DNA from: Palaemon carinicauda
Taxonomy: Eukaryota; Arthropoda; Malacostraca; Decapoda; Palaemonidae
Length of the DNA stretch: 64,000 bases
Assembly: GCF_036898095.1 (NCBI RefSeq)
Contig: NC_090751.1
Coordinates: 81,636,955 to 81,700,954, forward strand
Reading direction: 5' to 3'
Shown: piece after piece, positions 44,882 through 56,084 of the stretch
Layout of the letters: every line of letters begins with the position of its first letter
Numbering within the stretch: position 1 is the first letter of the stretch
The notes under the pieces: model-generated
What the model was told of the DNA's origin: nothing
Databases searched by the model: none
The model's input: the letters and a program-made list of their open reading frames with translations, nothing else
Program-made: the position numbers and the translations under genes

Positions 44882-45444
44882 TTATTTCTGGAAGACGTCT
44901 TGGGTGAGGTCTTCCCATTAGCAGTTTTTAATCTAACATTATTACTTGTAGGTTTCTTCAGAGATGGTCTTGTTATGTTGGGTTTTACGTTGGAGTTTTT
45001 CTTTGTATCTTTTTTATATATTTGTTGAGGGGGATGGTGGACCTCAACTTGAATTTCTGATTTATTTAAATTGTCTTCTGGTTGATCGCCAACATCAACA
45101 GACAAAACATCATATTTATTTGATGTCATAATTCTAGTATTTCTTATGGAAGGGGGTGAGAGAGATGGAGGTCTCTCTCTTTTACGATTAATAGGTTGCA
45201 AGTTACCAGGTTTTTGTACCTTCCCCACTACAGGTACACCTGATAACTTGGTGTCAGGTGGAATCTCCATTAAATCAGGCAAGGATATGGCCTGGGAGAG
45301 GTTAGTACTATCCTTTGTAATGGGGGACAAAGGTTTGATAGTGGTGGGCAATGTCTTTTTGTTGATACTCAATGATAAATCTTTAGGAGGAGATGTTCTT
45401 GTCTTATGCAGCACTTTATCAATAGATTGTGAATTCCTTTTTCG
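44875..45444 (-). CDS. LINE ORF1, C-terminal 190 codons (5'-truncated)
   Basis: The open frame ends in TAG at 44875, just before ORF2. It is rich in Lys, Ser, Pro and Asn (KTRTSPPKDL, PNITRPSLKKPTSNN). No zinc knuckle is visible in the part that remains. Position and composition suggest the C-terminal tail of the RNA-binding ORF1 protein. The first ten codons of the apparent ORF (45445-45474) are DIRS sequence read by chance, so the ATG there is not the native start. Confidence 0.7.
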   Translation of the reverse strand, partial: RKRNSQSIDKVLHKTRTSPPKDLSLSINKKTLPTTIKPLSPITKDSTNLSQAISLPDLMEIPPDTKLSGVPVVGKVQKPGNLQPINRKRERPPSLSPPSIRNTRIMTSNKYDVLSVDVGDQPEDNLNKSEIQVEVHHPPQQIYKKDTKKNSNVKPNITRPSLKKPTSNNVRLKTANGKTSPKTSSRNNP

Positions 45445-45456
45445 AGAGCCCTGAGA
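45445..45456. repeat. Target-site duplication, right copy (12 bp)
   Basis: AGAGCCCTGAGA, identical to 41025-41036. It marks the truncated 5' end of the LINE. Confidence 0.95.
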
Positions 45457-46160
45457 ACCCGAACCACGTTCCATGGAGGAGGTCTCACTTCCGACTGAGG
45501 GCAGTTAAGCTCATAGCTACGTATGAGAAGAGAGAGTGCTAGCGAGGAAGAAATGTCCACTCCTTTCAGCCTAAAGGCCAGACTTAAGGCTGAGCGATAG
45601 CCTTTGACTGCCGCGACCGAAAGGCGCATTTCCTCCCGCGAATAAACGAGAAACTCCGCTATTGCTGGAATAGAGGCATCGAGTGGAGAGATACCTCTCC
45701 CACGACACCAACCACAGAAGACTCTCCACTTCGCCTGGTAGACTCCCTCAGAGGACTTTCGCAGGTGTAGAGACATCCTCTCTGCAACCTGTTGCGAAAA
45801 GCCTCTCTCCGTGAGGAGTCACTGGATAGTTTCCAGGCGTGAAGCCGAAGCGAGGCTACGGCTTTGTGGAAGATGTTGCAGTGTGGTTGTCGTAGCTCGT
45901 GTCATGGGGGAAGTTCTCTCAGAAGCTCCGTCAGGAGCTGCAGAAGGTCCGGGAACCATTTCGCGTGATGCCATAGCGGAGCTATCAGGGTCATAGAGAG
46001 GTTGACCGATAGTATGGTCCTGTTGACCACCCTTCTCATCAGACAGAACGGTGGGAAGGCGTATACGTCGATGTTGTCCCACCGTTGTTGGAAAGCATCT
46101 TGCCAGAGAGCCTTGGAGTCCGGGACTGGGGAGCAGTACAGCGGCAGCTTGAAATTCAAG
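45457..46160 (-). pseudogene. DIRS linker and recombinase N-terminal half (copy E)
   Basis: It contains the linker WDNIDVYAFPPFCLMRRVVN near 46070-46010 and the core-binding part KWRVFCGWCRGRGIS, LSVAAVKGYRSALSLAFR and PPWNVVRVLRAL. The LINE interrupts it directly after that. Frames change near 45800, where a TGA follows the QHLPQSRS block. The C-terminal half continues at 41024. Confidence 0.85.
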
Positions 46161-48029
46161 GCTGTCGCGAACAGGTCCACTGTCGGGGAACCCCACAAAG
46201 TCGGACTTTGTTGGCTATCTGAGGATCCAAAGACCACTCGGTACTGTACTCACTATCTGCGAAGCGCTGCTCAGACTGTCGGCGAGCACATTCCTCTTGC
46301 CAGGAATGAAGCGAGCTGATAGTTTTTATCGAGTGGACTTCGGCCCACCTCAGAATCTCTACCGCAAGATGGGATAGCTGCTGTAAAAAAGTACCTCCCT
46401 GCTTGTTGATATAAGCCACTACCGTGGTGTTGTCGCTCATCACCACCAAAGAGTGGCCCGCCAGGGTCCATTGGAACTGTTGAAGAGCCAGGTATACGGC
46501 CTTCATCTCTAGCAGGTTGATGTGCAGGTACTTTTCTGACCAAAGACCTGAGGTCCTCTGATTCAGAATGTGGGCCCCCCACCCTTCTTTTGACCCGTCC
46601 GAGAACAGCGTCAAGTCCGGGGGAAGGACGAGAAGATCCACTCCCTTTCGTAGGTTTTCGTCGATCAGCCACCACCGCAGGTCCGCCTGTTCCGTGGGTC
46701 CTATCGGGACCAGAAAGTCCGGGGAGTCGGAGCCTTGACTCCACAGGGACTTGAGCCGCCATTGCAGGGATCTCATCCTGAGGCGACCGTTCGGGACCAG
46801 ATGGGCCAGGGAGGCTAGGTGACCTAAGAGACGCAACCATGATTGGGCTGGAAGCTCTTCCCGCCTGAGGAAGGGTTCTGCCACCCTCCTCAGCCTTGGT
46901 ATCCTGTCGTCTGATGGAAAGGCTTTGTGGAGATTGGTGTCTAATAAACCAGTCATTGGGACGGCTGCAGAGAGGACTTCTCAAGATTTACCATGATTCC
47001 CAGATCTTGGCAAAGTCCCAGAAGCCTGTCTCGGTGCCGAAGAAGGGTCGACTCCAAGTCTGCCAGGATCAGCCAGTCATCCAGATATCGGAGGAGACGG
47101 ATGCCGTTCCTGTGTGCCCATGACGAAATCAGGGTAAATACTCTGGTGAACACCTGAGGTGCTGTGGAGAGACTGAAGCACAGTACCTTGAACTGGAAGA
47201 TCTTGTTGTCTAGGCTAAATCTCAAGTACTTCCTGGAAGACGGATGGATTGGGATCTGGAAGTACGCGTCCTTTAGATCCAGTGTACACATGAAGTCTTG
47301 TGGTCTCACTGCAAGTTTGACCGTGTCCGCTGTCTCCATGCTGAACGGAGTTTGCTTGACAAACTTGTTCAGCGCCGAAAGGTCGATGACGGGTCTCCAG
47401 CCTCCAGACGCCTTCTTTACAAGAAAGAGTCGACTGAAGAAGCCTGGGGAGCCGTCGACGACCTCCTGGAGAGCATCCTTCTTGGGCATGGTCTCGACTT
47501 CTGCCCGAAGGGCTAGCCCCTTTGCCGATCCCATGGCATAGGAGCTCAACGACACTGGAATCGCTGTCACGGGAGGTTGAGATGTCGTGAATGGGACGCG
47601 ATAACCTTGGCCGATCACGGAGACCGTCCAAGAATCGGCCCCATGTTGCTGCCACCTATGCACGCAACTTTGAAGGCATCCCCCCACAGGTGGACACGCG
47701 GGGCGACTGCCACTCCTAGCGTTTACGGCCACGGCCGCTCCCTCTAGGAGTTTTGCCTCCCCTGGAGGACTTACTGCCCCTCTTGTCCTTGACAGGAAAG
47801 GGCTGAGGCTTAGACACCATTTTCTTAGCTGCCAGCCCCTGCTTCGCTGTCCTGCGAGGCTGCTGCTGATGTTGCTGCGGAGCTGGAGGCTTGTAGGGCC
47901 GAGATGCGAGGGCCCTTTGGAGGAGCGAGTCTTGGCTAGACTTCCTCCACCTCTCAGCTGTGCGTTCCATGTCCTTGAGCTCATACAAACTTCCCGCAAG
48001 GATGGAGGAGTGTCTGACCCTGGAGACAT
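46156..48029 (-). pseudogene. DIRS reverse transcriptase-RNase H (copy E), one frameshift
   Basis: The open stretch 48029-46953 holds the RT. Readable motifs include ASGGWRPVIDLSALNKFVKQ, TLDLKDAYFQIPIHPSSRKY, LSTAPQVFTRVF, the active site YLDDWLILAD near 47090, and LGIMVNLEKSSL. A short deletion and frame change near 46955 leads to 46956-46156: LRRVAEPFLRREELPAQSW, the RNase H LTLFSDGSKEGWGAHIL, NLLEMKAVYLALQQFQ and VVMSDNTTVVAYINKQ. The RT frame overlaps the end of gag (stop at 47716) in another frame. It is the best RT in the window, with all catalytic residues in place. Confidence 0.9.
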
Positions 48030-51000
48030 CCACGGCGGGGACCTTCGGGTGGATCTTCTCGGTCACCGCAGCATGACGCTTCAACATCGAGTTGGCCCAC
48101 AGGTTGGTAACCTGGTGGGCCAAAAACTCGATGGAGCGAGTTCCCGAGAGGAGGAAGGTCTCCAGGGCCTTCCTATTGCTCTCCTTAGAAAAATCCTCAG
48201 AGCGCAATAGGATGCCCAGAAAACCCAGCCAGACATCCAGCCACGAAGTGGCCTGCATGGCACACTTCGTGACCTCCTGGCTCAGGATCTCCGACGCCGA
48301 GAATGTCACCTGCCAGGCGGAGAGCTACTCAAGCGGAACTCCCCTTGTAAGCTCTTCCACCGAATGGTGAAGGGGAAGAGCAAGGCTGAACTCCCCCATG
48401 ATCTCAAAGTATGTACCTCCTCTGCTGTAAACGAGGAGGTGGGAGGAGTTTGTTCCCAGCAGAGGAACGACTGGAGGAGGCGAGGTCTGAGAGCTGAGCG
48501 TCAACCCTGTCTCTGGCACTCTTCACCCCCTGGGACCAGGGCAGAGCCGCGCTGGACTTTTTGGGTTTCTGAGTTCCATAGACCTGGTCCAGGACCGTGT
48601 CCTTGCCCTCGCGAGTGGCGATCTCCGGGTCCTTGAACCTGTTAAGCTGCCTCATCAGGCCCAAGACCTGCCAGAAGGCGTGCTCAGACTCGTGCTGCTC
48701 TCCTCCCTGCGGACTGGCAGCTAAGTCTCCTGTCCCCAGAGGCTCTTCCTGGGGAGACACGTGAACGTTCTCCCGGGGTCTGGCTGGTTCCTGACGAATT
48801 TGCGAAGAAGACTTCGGAATTGTCTTTGAGTCCTTGGGTTCCCTCCTGGGCGGGATACAAGACTCCAGCAAAGAGGTCTGGAAGGTACCTTCCACGCGAG
48901 CCGGTTCTCCTCCCCGAGGAGGGGTCTCCCCCTTGGTGCCAAAGGAGAGATCCCCGCCTCGCTGGACTCTCCTGAAGACGGAAAAGCCTCGTCCACAGGA
49001 GACGGAGAAAACGACTGCGAAGGGGATGGAGCCTTCCTGATGGACCTCTTAGGAACCAACTTCTCCCTGGGAGAAGTCACCACGAAGTCCACTCCTCTCC
49101 TTCTCTTCAGTGGGGGCGAGTCTGTCCTTGGCTTGAGTCCCAGATCGGCGAGTGCTGGCTTCATAGCCTGCACTACCGCTCTCATCAAAGGACCAAAACA
49201 AGACTGACGAGATACGGACGCAGTGTCCGTAATTCCCGCTGGAGGGAAGGGGATCTCCTGACCCTTCGGAGTGGACGCAACTGGGCCTACCTGCAAAGAA
49301 GAAAGGGAAGAATGTTGCCTAGACCTCTCCGACAATTCTTCCTGGTCCTGAGAGAGAGACCTGCGCTTGCGCGGAGGCGATCCTGACTGCGATCTGGAAG
49401 CATGCGTCCCTGCTGTCGCCACAAGCTGCGGAACCCGGCGAGGACGGGGGTCGTGCTGGCGCTGGGTAGGATCCAACGAATCGCGCGCGTGGGGCTGCTG
49501 GAGCGCGGGCGTGTAGTCGCGCGGAGATAAACGCGGGCGGGCGTGCTGGCGAGTGGGCGACTTGGCGAGGGAACGCGCGGGCGCACAGGAGGTGGCTATC
49601 GCTGTAACTCAGGAGAAAGGCAAGGCGCAGGAGATCGATGGTGTCCTGGAGATCTGTGGCGTGTGGGCGAGCGATGGCGCGTTGGCGAGCGATGGCGCCT
49701 TGGCGAACGACCGCGCACGGGCGAGTTGGCCGTAGGAGACTTATGGCGATCAAGGTCTAGGTGGCGCTGGCGCGTAGGAGAGCGCTTGCGTACAGGCGAT
49801 AGATCGCGCGGGTGCTCAGGAGATCGCCGAAGCTCTGTAGAATGCTGACGTGCAGGAGAACGCTGACGCGCAGGAGATCGCTGGCACGTAGGATGTCGAC
49901 GCGTAAACTGCTGCGCAGAATCAAGTGGCGCGACGCGCAAAGGCGAACGCTCGCGAACGGGCTCAGGATGAGAAGGCGCGTCTGCACGGGCGCGCAGGAA
50001 CTCTAAACGTGCGCACTGCTGCGCAGGTGAAGAAGGACGAGCAGGAACGCATGGGCGAGGAGGAGTCAGTTCCTTGCCCGCGTGCAGATCCGGAGATCTA
50101 GGGCGCGTGGGCGAGCGTTGGCGCGCAGGGCGCGTATCAGGAACTGGGTGCGCATGTGAGCGCTGACGAGCAGGAGATCTTGTGCGCTCAGGAGAGCGCT
50201 GGCGCGCTGGGCGCGAAACAGGAACAGGAGGTTGTTGACTGTCGACAGGAGAGCGCTGGCGAGCAGGAGGGCGCTGACGATCAGGAGAGCACTGGCGAGC
50301 AGGAGAGCACTGGCGAGCAGGAGAGCACTGGCGAGCAGGAGAGCGCTGGCGAGCAGGAGAGCGCTGACGATCAGGAGAGCGCTGACGATCAGGAGAGCGC
50401 TGGAGAGCAGGAGAGCGCTGACGAGCAGGAGAGCACTGGCGAGGCGAGTCAGGAGACTGCAACACTGGAGAGCGCTTACGCGCTACTACGCGTGAACGCA
50501 CAGGTGGGCGCGCAGGGAACCCTGACGCGCAAGGGAAGCCCCACACCGTGGGAGACATCCCTTTACCCCGAAGGGACCGATGCCCGTCGGATGACGAGGT
50601 CAGAAGCCTGCTGCCCATCTGCGCCGGAAGTGGAAGATCTGGTAGGCATAGGAGATCGCGAGCGATCACCGGAGAGGTCCAAAGATGTGGCTGCTATGGT
50701 CTGCTCCCGACGAGGAGGATCCTCATCAGATGACGGAGGAGGCGACGACTCGAAGAGGCGTCTCTTGACTCCCTTATAGGGAGACGGGAGGCCCCTGCGA
50801 CGAAGAGGACGACGAGCCTTACGGCAAAGGCGGCCACGAGGGAGGTCATCAGGATCGTCGGTCCTCTGAAGAGGAATCTCTGTCAGTGCGCTCTCCCGAG
50901 GGGGAGGCGTACCCGCAGGAGAGACCGTGGGACCCACCTTCCCCTTCAAAGGATGTTCGGAAGGGGGAGGAGGGCCTTCAGCAACGTCCGCAACATCAAC

Positions 51001-51629
51001 CACAGCAGAGGTTTGACCAGACGCGTCGGAAGCCTTTGCCACCACCACGTCGACAATAGACAGAGGGTCTACCTCTGCTATCACCGGCGACTGCTTGACA
51101 GCGGCCCCCAACTGGATAAGGTCAAACAGGGCTTCCTTGGAGGGCAAGCCCTTAAGCCCCAAGGAAGCCCAAAGCTGAAAGAGATCATCGTTAGATACAG
51201 AGTTATGGTCATCAACGTTAGAATCAAATTCCTCCCCCGGGGGAGGAGGGAGAGCCGCCCCGCTATGGGAGGCGACGCCCTCTCCCGCACTGCGAGATCG
51301 GGAAACAGAACAAGGGTTTACGCTACCACTCGGCGGCCTCTCACAAGAGGCCGGCCAAGTGGGAGCTTGGAGGAGGTTTGGGCGGCGGAAGAAGTGTCCC
51401 TGGAGCCTTCCTCCTTCAAGGCAACCCTTGAAGGAGAAAGGTCTCTCTTGGACTTCTTCTTACGCCGGCGGGCAAACCTCTCCCACTGGGAGGTAGACCA
51501 CTCCCTGCAAGTTACTTCCTTGTCACACCGTTGGCCTCGACACTGCGGGCAAAGGGTGTGGGGATCAGTTTCGACCGCCGACATGAAGGTATCGCAGGGG
51601 AGGCCGGCGATTCCAGGGCACTTGCGCAT
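47716..51629 (-). pseudogene. DIRS gag (copy E), several frameshifts
   Basis: The ATG at 51629 starts MRKCPGIAGLPCDTFMSAVE, then DPHTLCPQCRGQRCDKEV and CREWSTSQWERFARRRKKK. The frame changes near 51320, 50620, 49550, 48850 and 48400. Conserved blocks are LKGLPSKEALFDLIQLG, the long SPARQ/RQRSP repeat zone (49540-50480), TFWQVLGLMR-like HAFWQVLGLMRQLN, and ATSWLDVWLGFLGILLRSED. The end is RGSGRGRKR at 47716. It is a gag-like protein with a cysteine-rich head and basic tail, probably RNA-binding. Confidence 0.8.
49540..50480. repeat. 18-bp-based repeat coding RS/RQ-rich gag domain (copy E)
   Basis: Units such as GAGCAGGAGAGCACTGGC repeat in frame, best between 50255 and 50450, giving SPARQR/SPARQC on the minus strand. 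Looser versions extend to 49540. Similar zones lie at 28100-28860 (copy B) and 13170-14110 (copy A) with different unit numbers. Opposite-strand frames across the zone are shadows. Confidence 0.85.
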
Positions 51630-51739
51630 GATGATGATAAAAGGGCAAGGCCAACTTCCAAACACACAGCTGAGGAAAAGCATAAGAAAAGATTAAAGCT
51701 GTCAATAGTGAGGACGATAGACAGACACGTCTGCACATA

Positions 51740-51938
51740 GTCCGAGCCAAAAGTGAAGTGAGACAACTCACCGGTGTGTGGGGGGGGAGGGGTAGCAAGC
51801 TACCCTTCCCGTACCCCCTTGCTAACTAGCGCGGGGGTAGTTAACCCTCGTTAAAATTCTATTGGCTCGTCAATTTCAGCAACGCCGAAAGTAAACCTAA
51901 TGTAAATAGCGTGGTTTGTATTTCGGATACGGAACAAA
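51740..51938 (-). repeat. Left inverted repeat of copy E
   Basis: It contains AAGTGAGACAACTCACCGG, GGGTAGCAAGCTACCC, GCTAACTAGCGCGGGG, CAATTTCAGCAACGCCGAAA, GTAAATAGCGTGGTTTG and the terminal GGATACGGAACAAA. It pairs with 39539-39790. Confidence 0.9.
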
Positions 51939-54699
51939 CTTCCTTTGTAAGACAAAAGGAAGTGGAAGAGACCGGGAGGAGGAACCTGCCCTCAAGGAAC
52001 TAAAGTTCCAGCTATCTGAGCGATAGCTTTCCTTTTGGCAGCTGTCAAGCCTTTAGACCAGGGTTAAAGCAGCACTGGATCTGGAAGGTTTCTATATCTC
52101 GAATATTCCATCGAGAACCATGTCCTTACCCTCCTGGGTGGTGGATCCAGGTGTAGACAGCCTATTAATGGCCCTTATACAAGCAAGGACCTGCCAAAAG
52201 GTGTGCTTCGACTCACGTCTCTCTTGCTCAAGAGTGGTAGTTCAGACTAGCAGCCTTCTCATCATCAGAATCTAAGGGGTCATCCACCTCCAGGCTCACA
52301 TCCAGAGCCTGGGGTAGGTCAGGGTTATCAACAGTGTTGCTTGAGGGACCTGCCACAAGGGACCTTCTCTGTGCCTCAGCCATACAAGCTTCCCTTGCCA
52401 CAGCGTTCTTGGGATTCATCTTGGTGTCTTTCGATTCCCTACGTACAGGACGTTCCTCCGCGGTCTTAGGAGGGAGAACTTGCGAGGATTTCGAGCCACC
52501 CGACGAAGATTTGGCAGCAGGAGATGAAGGCTCTTACTCTGGAGGAGGTAAGGAAATTGGATGCTGGTCCGGAGGCACTACCTCAATTTATTGAGGATTG
52601 AACGGATGGATAGAGTTATATTCCTGGGCAAGGCTATGTCCTTACTCGTCCTAGGGCGGATGATGTCAGCGTGAGGTCGAGTTACGCCTCTCATCCTTGT
52701 CTTCTGCCTCTTGGTCATGATTTCCCTTGTCTTCACTGGGGTGAAGGGTAGGTTGACCATGTAAGATTCAGAAGATTGAGGACTTCAGCACACGATCGAG
52801 ATGGAAGTGATCTGTGAGCCTTGTCCGACGTTGATCTCCTTCTAGGATCTAGATTCCCAACGGACGAACTCTACAAGGATTCCCCAGGAATCCTAGGGGT
52901 TGCTTTGACTGAAGAAGTGGGAGGAGCCACACCCAGAGAGTTCTGCAGGGTGAAAAGAAAAGTGCTCACCCATGCAGGAAGCTAAGAACCTCTAGGTAAG
53001 TCATAGGCTTTCCTTGGAGGTCTAGGAGGAGAACGTCCCCTGGGGGAATCTTTAGAAGGAGTCTTAGTCAACGCAGGGGGGAGTCTCTGTGGCAGAGGAA
53101 CACATTCCTTCGATGGACGAGAAGGACAGTCCGGACTAATAGGAACATCTGCGAACCTATTAGGAGGCTCCTTGAAACCTGCTGGAAAGGGTATCCGCCT
53201 GGCGCTGGTGGTGATAGAAGGTGGAGGCGGAGGCGAAGGTGCTGGTACCGTACTCGTCTGCTCGTGAATTCATTGATTTGCACGCAAAATTGCAAGTTTC
53301 GCTCGTCAATGGGTGTGATTCATGAGCAGAAGTGCTCACAACAGGAGCACTAGGAGCCACACTAAAAGTGGTAGGTCTAACGGCTTCCTGCTGCCGCAAA
53401 GAAGCAGCTATGTATGACGAAGTTGGCAGAGAAGGCCTCTGAATAGGGACAACACTGAGCGTTGACGAGTGCGTCATAGCGGGACGCATTTCCAAGCTTC
53501 ACACTGGGGAACGCTTTGATAACACTCCCTAGGCCAGTGGTTCTACTGGAAGCAAAAAGGGGGCGTCAGGTAAGATAGTTTGGGAACCACTGCCATAGGC
53601 GGTGAAAGGCACTGGGTGTTTAGAAGGATGCCTGTCTGAGGGATGGGCATTCTCATGATCAGGTTCGGTCCGAGGTTGTTTGGGAGAAGGTCGGGTTAAG
53701 GGGCTGTGGGTTAATGTGCTGCGCAAATGCCTATTGGGGCCTGTCTGGAGCCCACTTGCCTAACAACCTTAAACTCTAAAAACTAGGGGGAATCCTTCAT
53801 GAATGAAGGAACACTCACTGAAGTGCTGCGAGAGTGCTTCCTTCCCTTTTTGGGTGTAACCAGGAAGGGTTGAGCACGACCAGATGACCTGTCATGTTCG
53901 CTAGTAAGACTCGCTTCAACAAACGTGTTCTCGCTAACTACCAAAGTAGGGCAAGTAAGTGGTAGGGGGGGTTGTCTCCGAAATGGCATACTGTACATTG
54001 AAGAGCGTGACAATTGGAACCCAGAATGTCGAAGAGAACATTGATGGGCAGCTACAGTGGTGTATGCCTATGACTTCTCTTGCTGCCAAAGCATAGCGTA
54101 ATGGGGAGCGATCGCGCTACCGTGACTTGGGTAAGACCTGGTAACGAAGGAAAAGGTAGGGGAACCTCTACACTTCTCACTATCCATCGAAGTCGAAGCA
54201 ATCCAATAAAAGGATAGCAATCGTGTTTAGCCTTCTTCTCCCATCAGTCATAGAACTTCTCCCATTGGGAGGATGACACACAATACAAGGGGACTCCGAT
54301 GAGCATCTACATGTATATCCTCGACAAATGAGACATAATGGATGAGGATCAACGTCAAGGCGGCTCATGAAATTCCTACAAGGGCGTTGATACCGGGAGA
54401 AGTACACATAACATTCACTTGTTTCACACTCATTTTGTTACAGAAAACAAAAAGGATTATACAAAAAAGCAAGTAAGCAAGAGGCCAGTAACTGACGTCT
54501 GATCGCTTCTGCAAGCAGAAGACGAGTGAGTTATCAGTCACAAGCTACAGTACATCATACCAACCTATACTGTACGAGGGGAGGTGATGCAGTCATAACA
54601 CGCTGCCAGACCCTCGATAATTCTTCAACTGGCTGTAACTGGATTTGCCCAGAAGTGACCCTCTTTAAATAACTCAGTCTGTATCTTCATCAGAATAAA
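51939..54699 (-). mobile_element. DIRS block F3: diverged gag and left end
   Basis: This continues 39328-39538 on the other side of copy E. The gag start near 54370 reads RLDVDPHPLCLICRGYTC, then CRCSSESPCIVCHPP, the cysteine-rich head of DIRS gag. Near 52200 SKHTFWQVLACIRAINRL is homologous to HAFWQVLGLMRQLN. Frames in between are badly broken. The left end is probably at 54699: TTTAAATAACTCAGTCTGTA and GAATAAA resemble TTAAATAGC...TTTGTAT...GAACAAA of family 1 ends. It is an older subfamily than E. Confidence 0.65.
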
Positions 54700-56084
54700 C
54701 CTAGTTTCAGAATTAAACACAGGTTTGTAACCTATCTTAGTTCTAGCTAAAGATACAGCAGTCTAAGGGACTGTAACCACCACAGGTAGGTAAGGATAAG
54801 AGTCCTAGGTTAGGAAGCAAAGTTTCATTCTAATCATGGTGTTTAAATCATATTTTCTGTAATTTTAAAACATCTACAATTTGAAAAATACGGATTTATG
54901 CCAGATATCTTCATCAGAATCATTCAAATTACCTATAAATACACCATGAACACCTCTATATTTTTTTTCTCTCCTTTTATAGGTTTAGTTTATTTTAGCA
55001 CATTATTCATAAGCTGATTTTTACCAACATAATTAAATATAACCCAAATAAAGCCATAGCTTAAACAACATTACCTAGTTCGACACTCAAGAATAACTAA
55101 GGTACTTATTTTCGTAAGAATGCCCTCTTTTCTATTTCTAACTTGGTTTGCTTTGACAGAAGTCCCTGGCCAGTGTGGTAATGTCCCTGACTGGTGATCT
55201 CTACAGCAGACTAGAGTTTGAGTCTCACTCAAACTCATTAGTTTGTTTGGTTGCTGCAACCCCATCATCACGTTATTTGCTATGGGAAAACATATTTTCT
55301 GTCCGATATGATAATCTGTAATACAGTAAAACTTACCGACCTGGCCACTGATCTACAAAGAATCCAGGTTTTGATATCATTAATAGCCAGAAATATGTTT
55401 TTCAAGTTTCATGGATGGGTTAGCCCCGAGGGATACTCTATGCCTGAAAAACCTAGTTTTAGCGGTGAAGGTGCTTAGGAAGTAAACGCTTGGTTGAGGC
55501 TTGAGTCTTAGGGTATGCTAAGGATACTGCAGTTTACGGGGAGGGGTCACCGATGGGCTTGGCGCTTGTAAATGAGTATATGTAGCTAAGGATACGGCTC
55601 CTAGCTTAGGTTAGACGATGTTCTTGTTTGTTTCACTTTCAAAATGTGAGTTTTCAGTCATAACTTCTGAATTTTGTAAAGATCTAAAATTTGAAAAATA
55701 TGGGTTTCTAAAAATGAATTGCATCAGAACAGTTGCTAGTACCAATAAATACACCAGCAACAAATGTCATTTTCTTCATTAAGAAAATATGGGAGCCTTT
55801 GTATATCAGCGGCCAGTTCCTCGCGCATTCTTTAAATAAGGACATAAACTAACCTAAACTTTCTCCCCTAACCTAACCTACAAGCCGTGTCCTTACCTAC
55901 TTACCTAATGGAGGGGGCTGACGCCCCTGCGACCCCCCTTTTACACTGCTTTATTCTGAGTTAGACATAATAACACATAAAGGTGGCTGCTATCATACAT
56001 ACACCCCAAACTGGCATATAACTTTACCCAAAATAACCTTACCAAGGCTTATATTACACTGATTTTGATAATTAGGGACTATAA
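54700..56084. other. Non-coding, part of intron 1
   Basis: AT-rich sequence without a recognised gene. It contains a SINE fragment (55163-55275) and two diverged copies of a roughly 100-bp segment (54855-54960 and 55660-55770, sharing ATTTGAAAAATA, CATCAGAA and CCTATAAATACACCA or CAATAAATACACCA). CCTAACCTAACCTA occurs near 55863. Confidence 0.6.
55163..55275 (+). mobile_element. tRNA-derived SINE, diverged head fragment
   Basis: GCCAGTGTGGTAATGTCCCT (box A region), GACTGGTGATCTCTACAGC, GAGTTTGAGTCTCACTC (box B) and TTGGTTGCTGCAACCCC align in order with the head of the SINE at 32688-33003. The body is absent. The opposite-strand open frame here is a shadow. Confidence 0.65.

Larger units (their letters stand above)
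41037..45444 (-). mobile_element. I/jockey-like LINE, 5'-truncated, 4.4 kb
   Basis: A non-LTR retrotransposon is inserted in the recombinase gene of copy E and flanked by a 12-bp duplication. Its 3' end is a run of TCAATCAATCAATCAA rather than poly(A). It contains the last 190 codons of ORF1 and a complete ORF2 with endonuclease, RT, RNase H and a CCHC knuckle. The order EN-RT-RNase H places it in the I group in the broad sense. Exact clade needs a tree. The clean ORF2 and perfect duplication indicate a recent insertion. Confidence 0.95.
39539..51938 (-). mobile_element. DIRS retrotransposon copy E, end to end, with LINE nested
   Basis: The 3' end is AAT|ATGACAAATTCGGAG at 39539 and the 5' end is ACGGAACAAA at 51938. 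Removing the 4.4-kb LINE leaves about 8.0 kb, the longest family 1 copy here. The difference is mainly gag repeats. It interrupts block F3 gag, whose homologous sequence continues on both sides. RT and RNase H are well preserved and the recombinase keeps Arg, His-x-x-Arg and Tyr. Gag frameshifts, a one-base shift near 46955 and a TGA near 41018 still disable it. It is the copy closest to a working element. Confidence 0.9.

Noticed and set aside
45445..45474. Native start of LINE ORF1
   Set aside because: These ten codons lie in the target duplication and DIRS flank, outside the LINE.
49540..50780. Plus-strand open frames rich in QES/RALTSRR
   Set aside because: They are antisense shadows of the in-frame 18-bp gag repeat on the minus strand.
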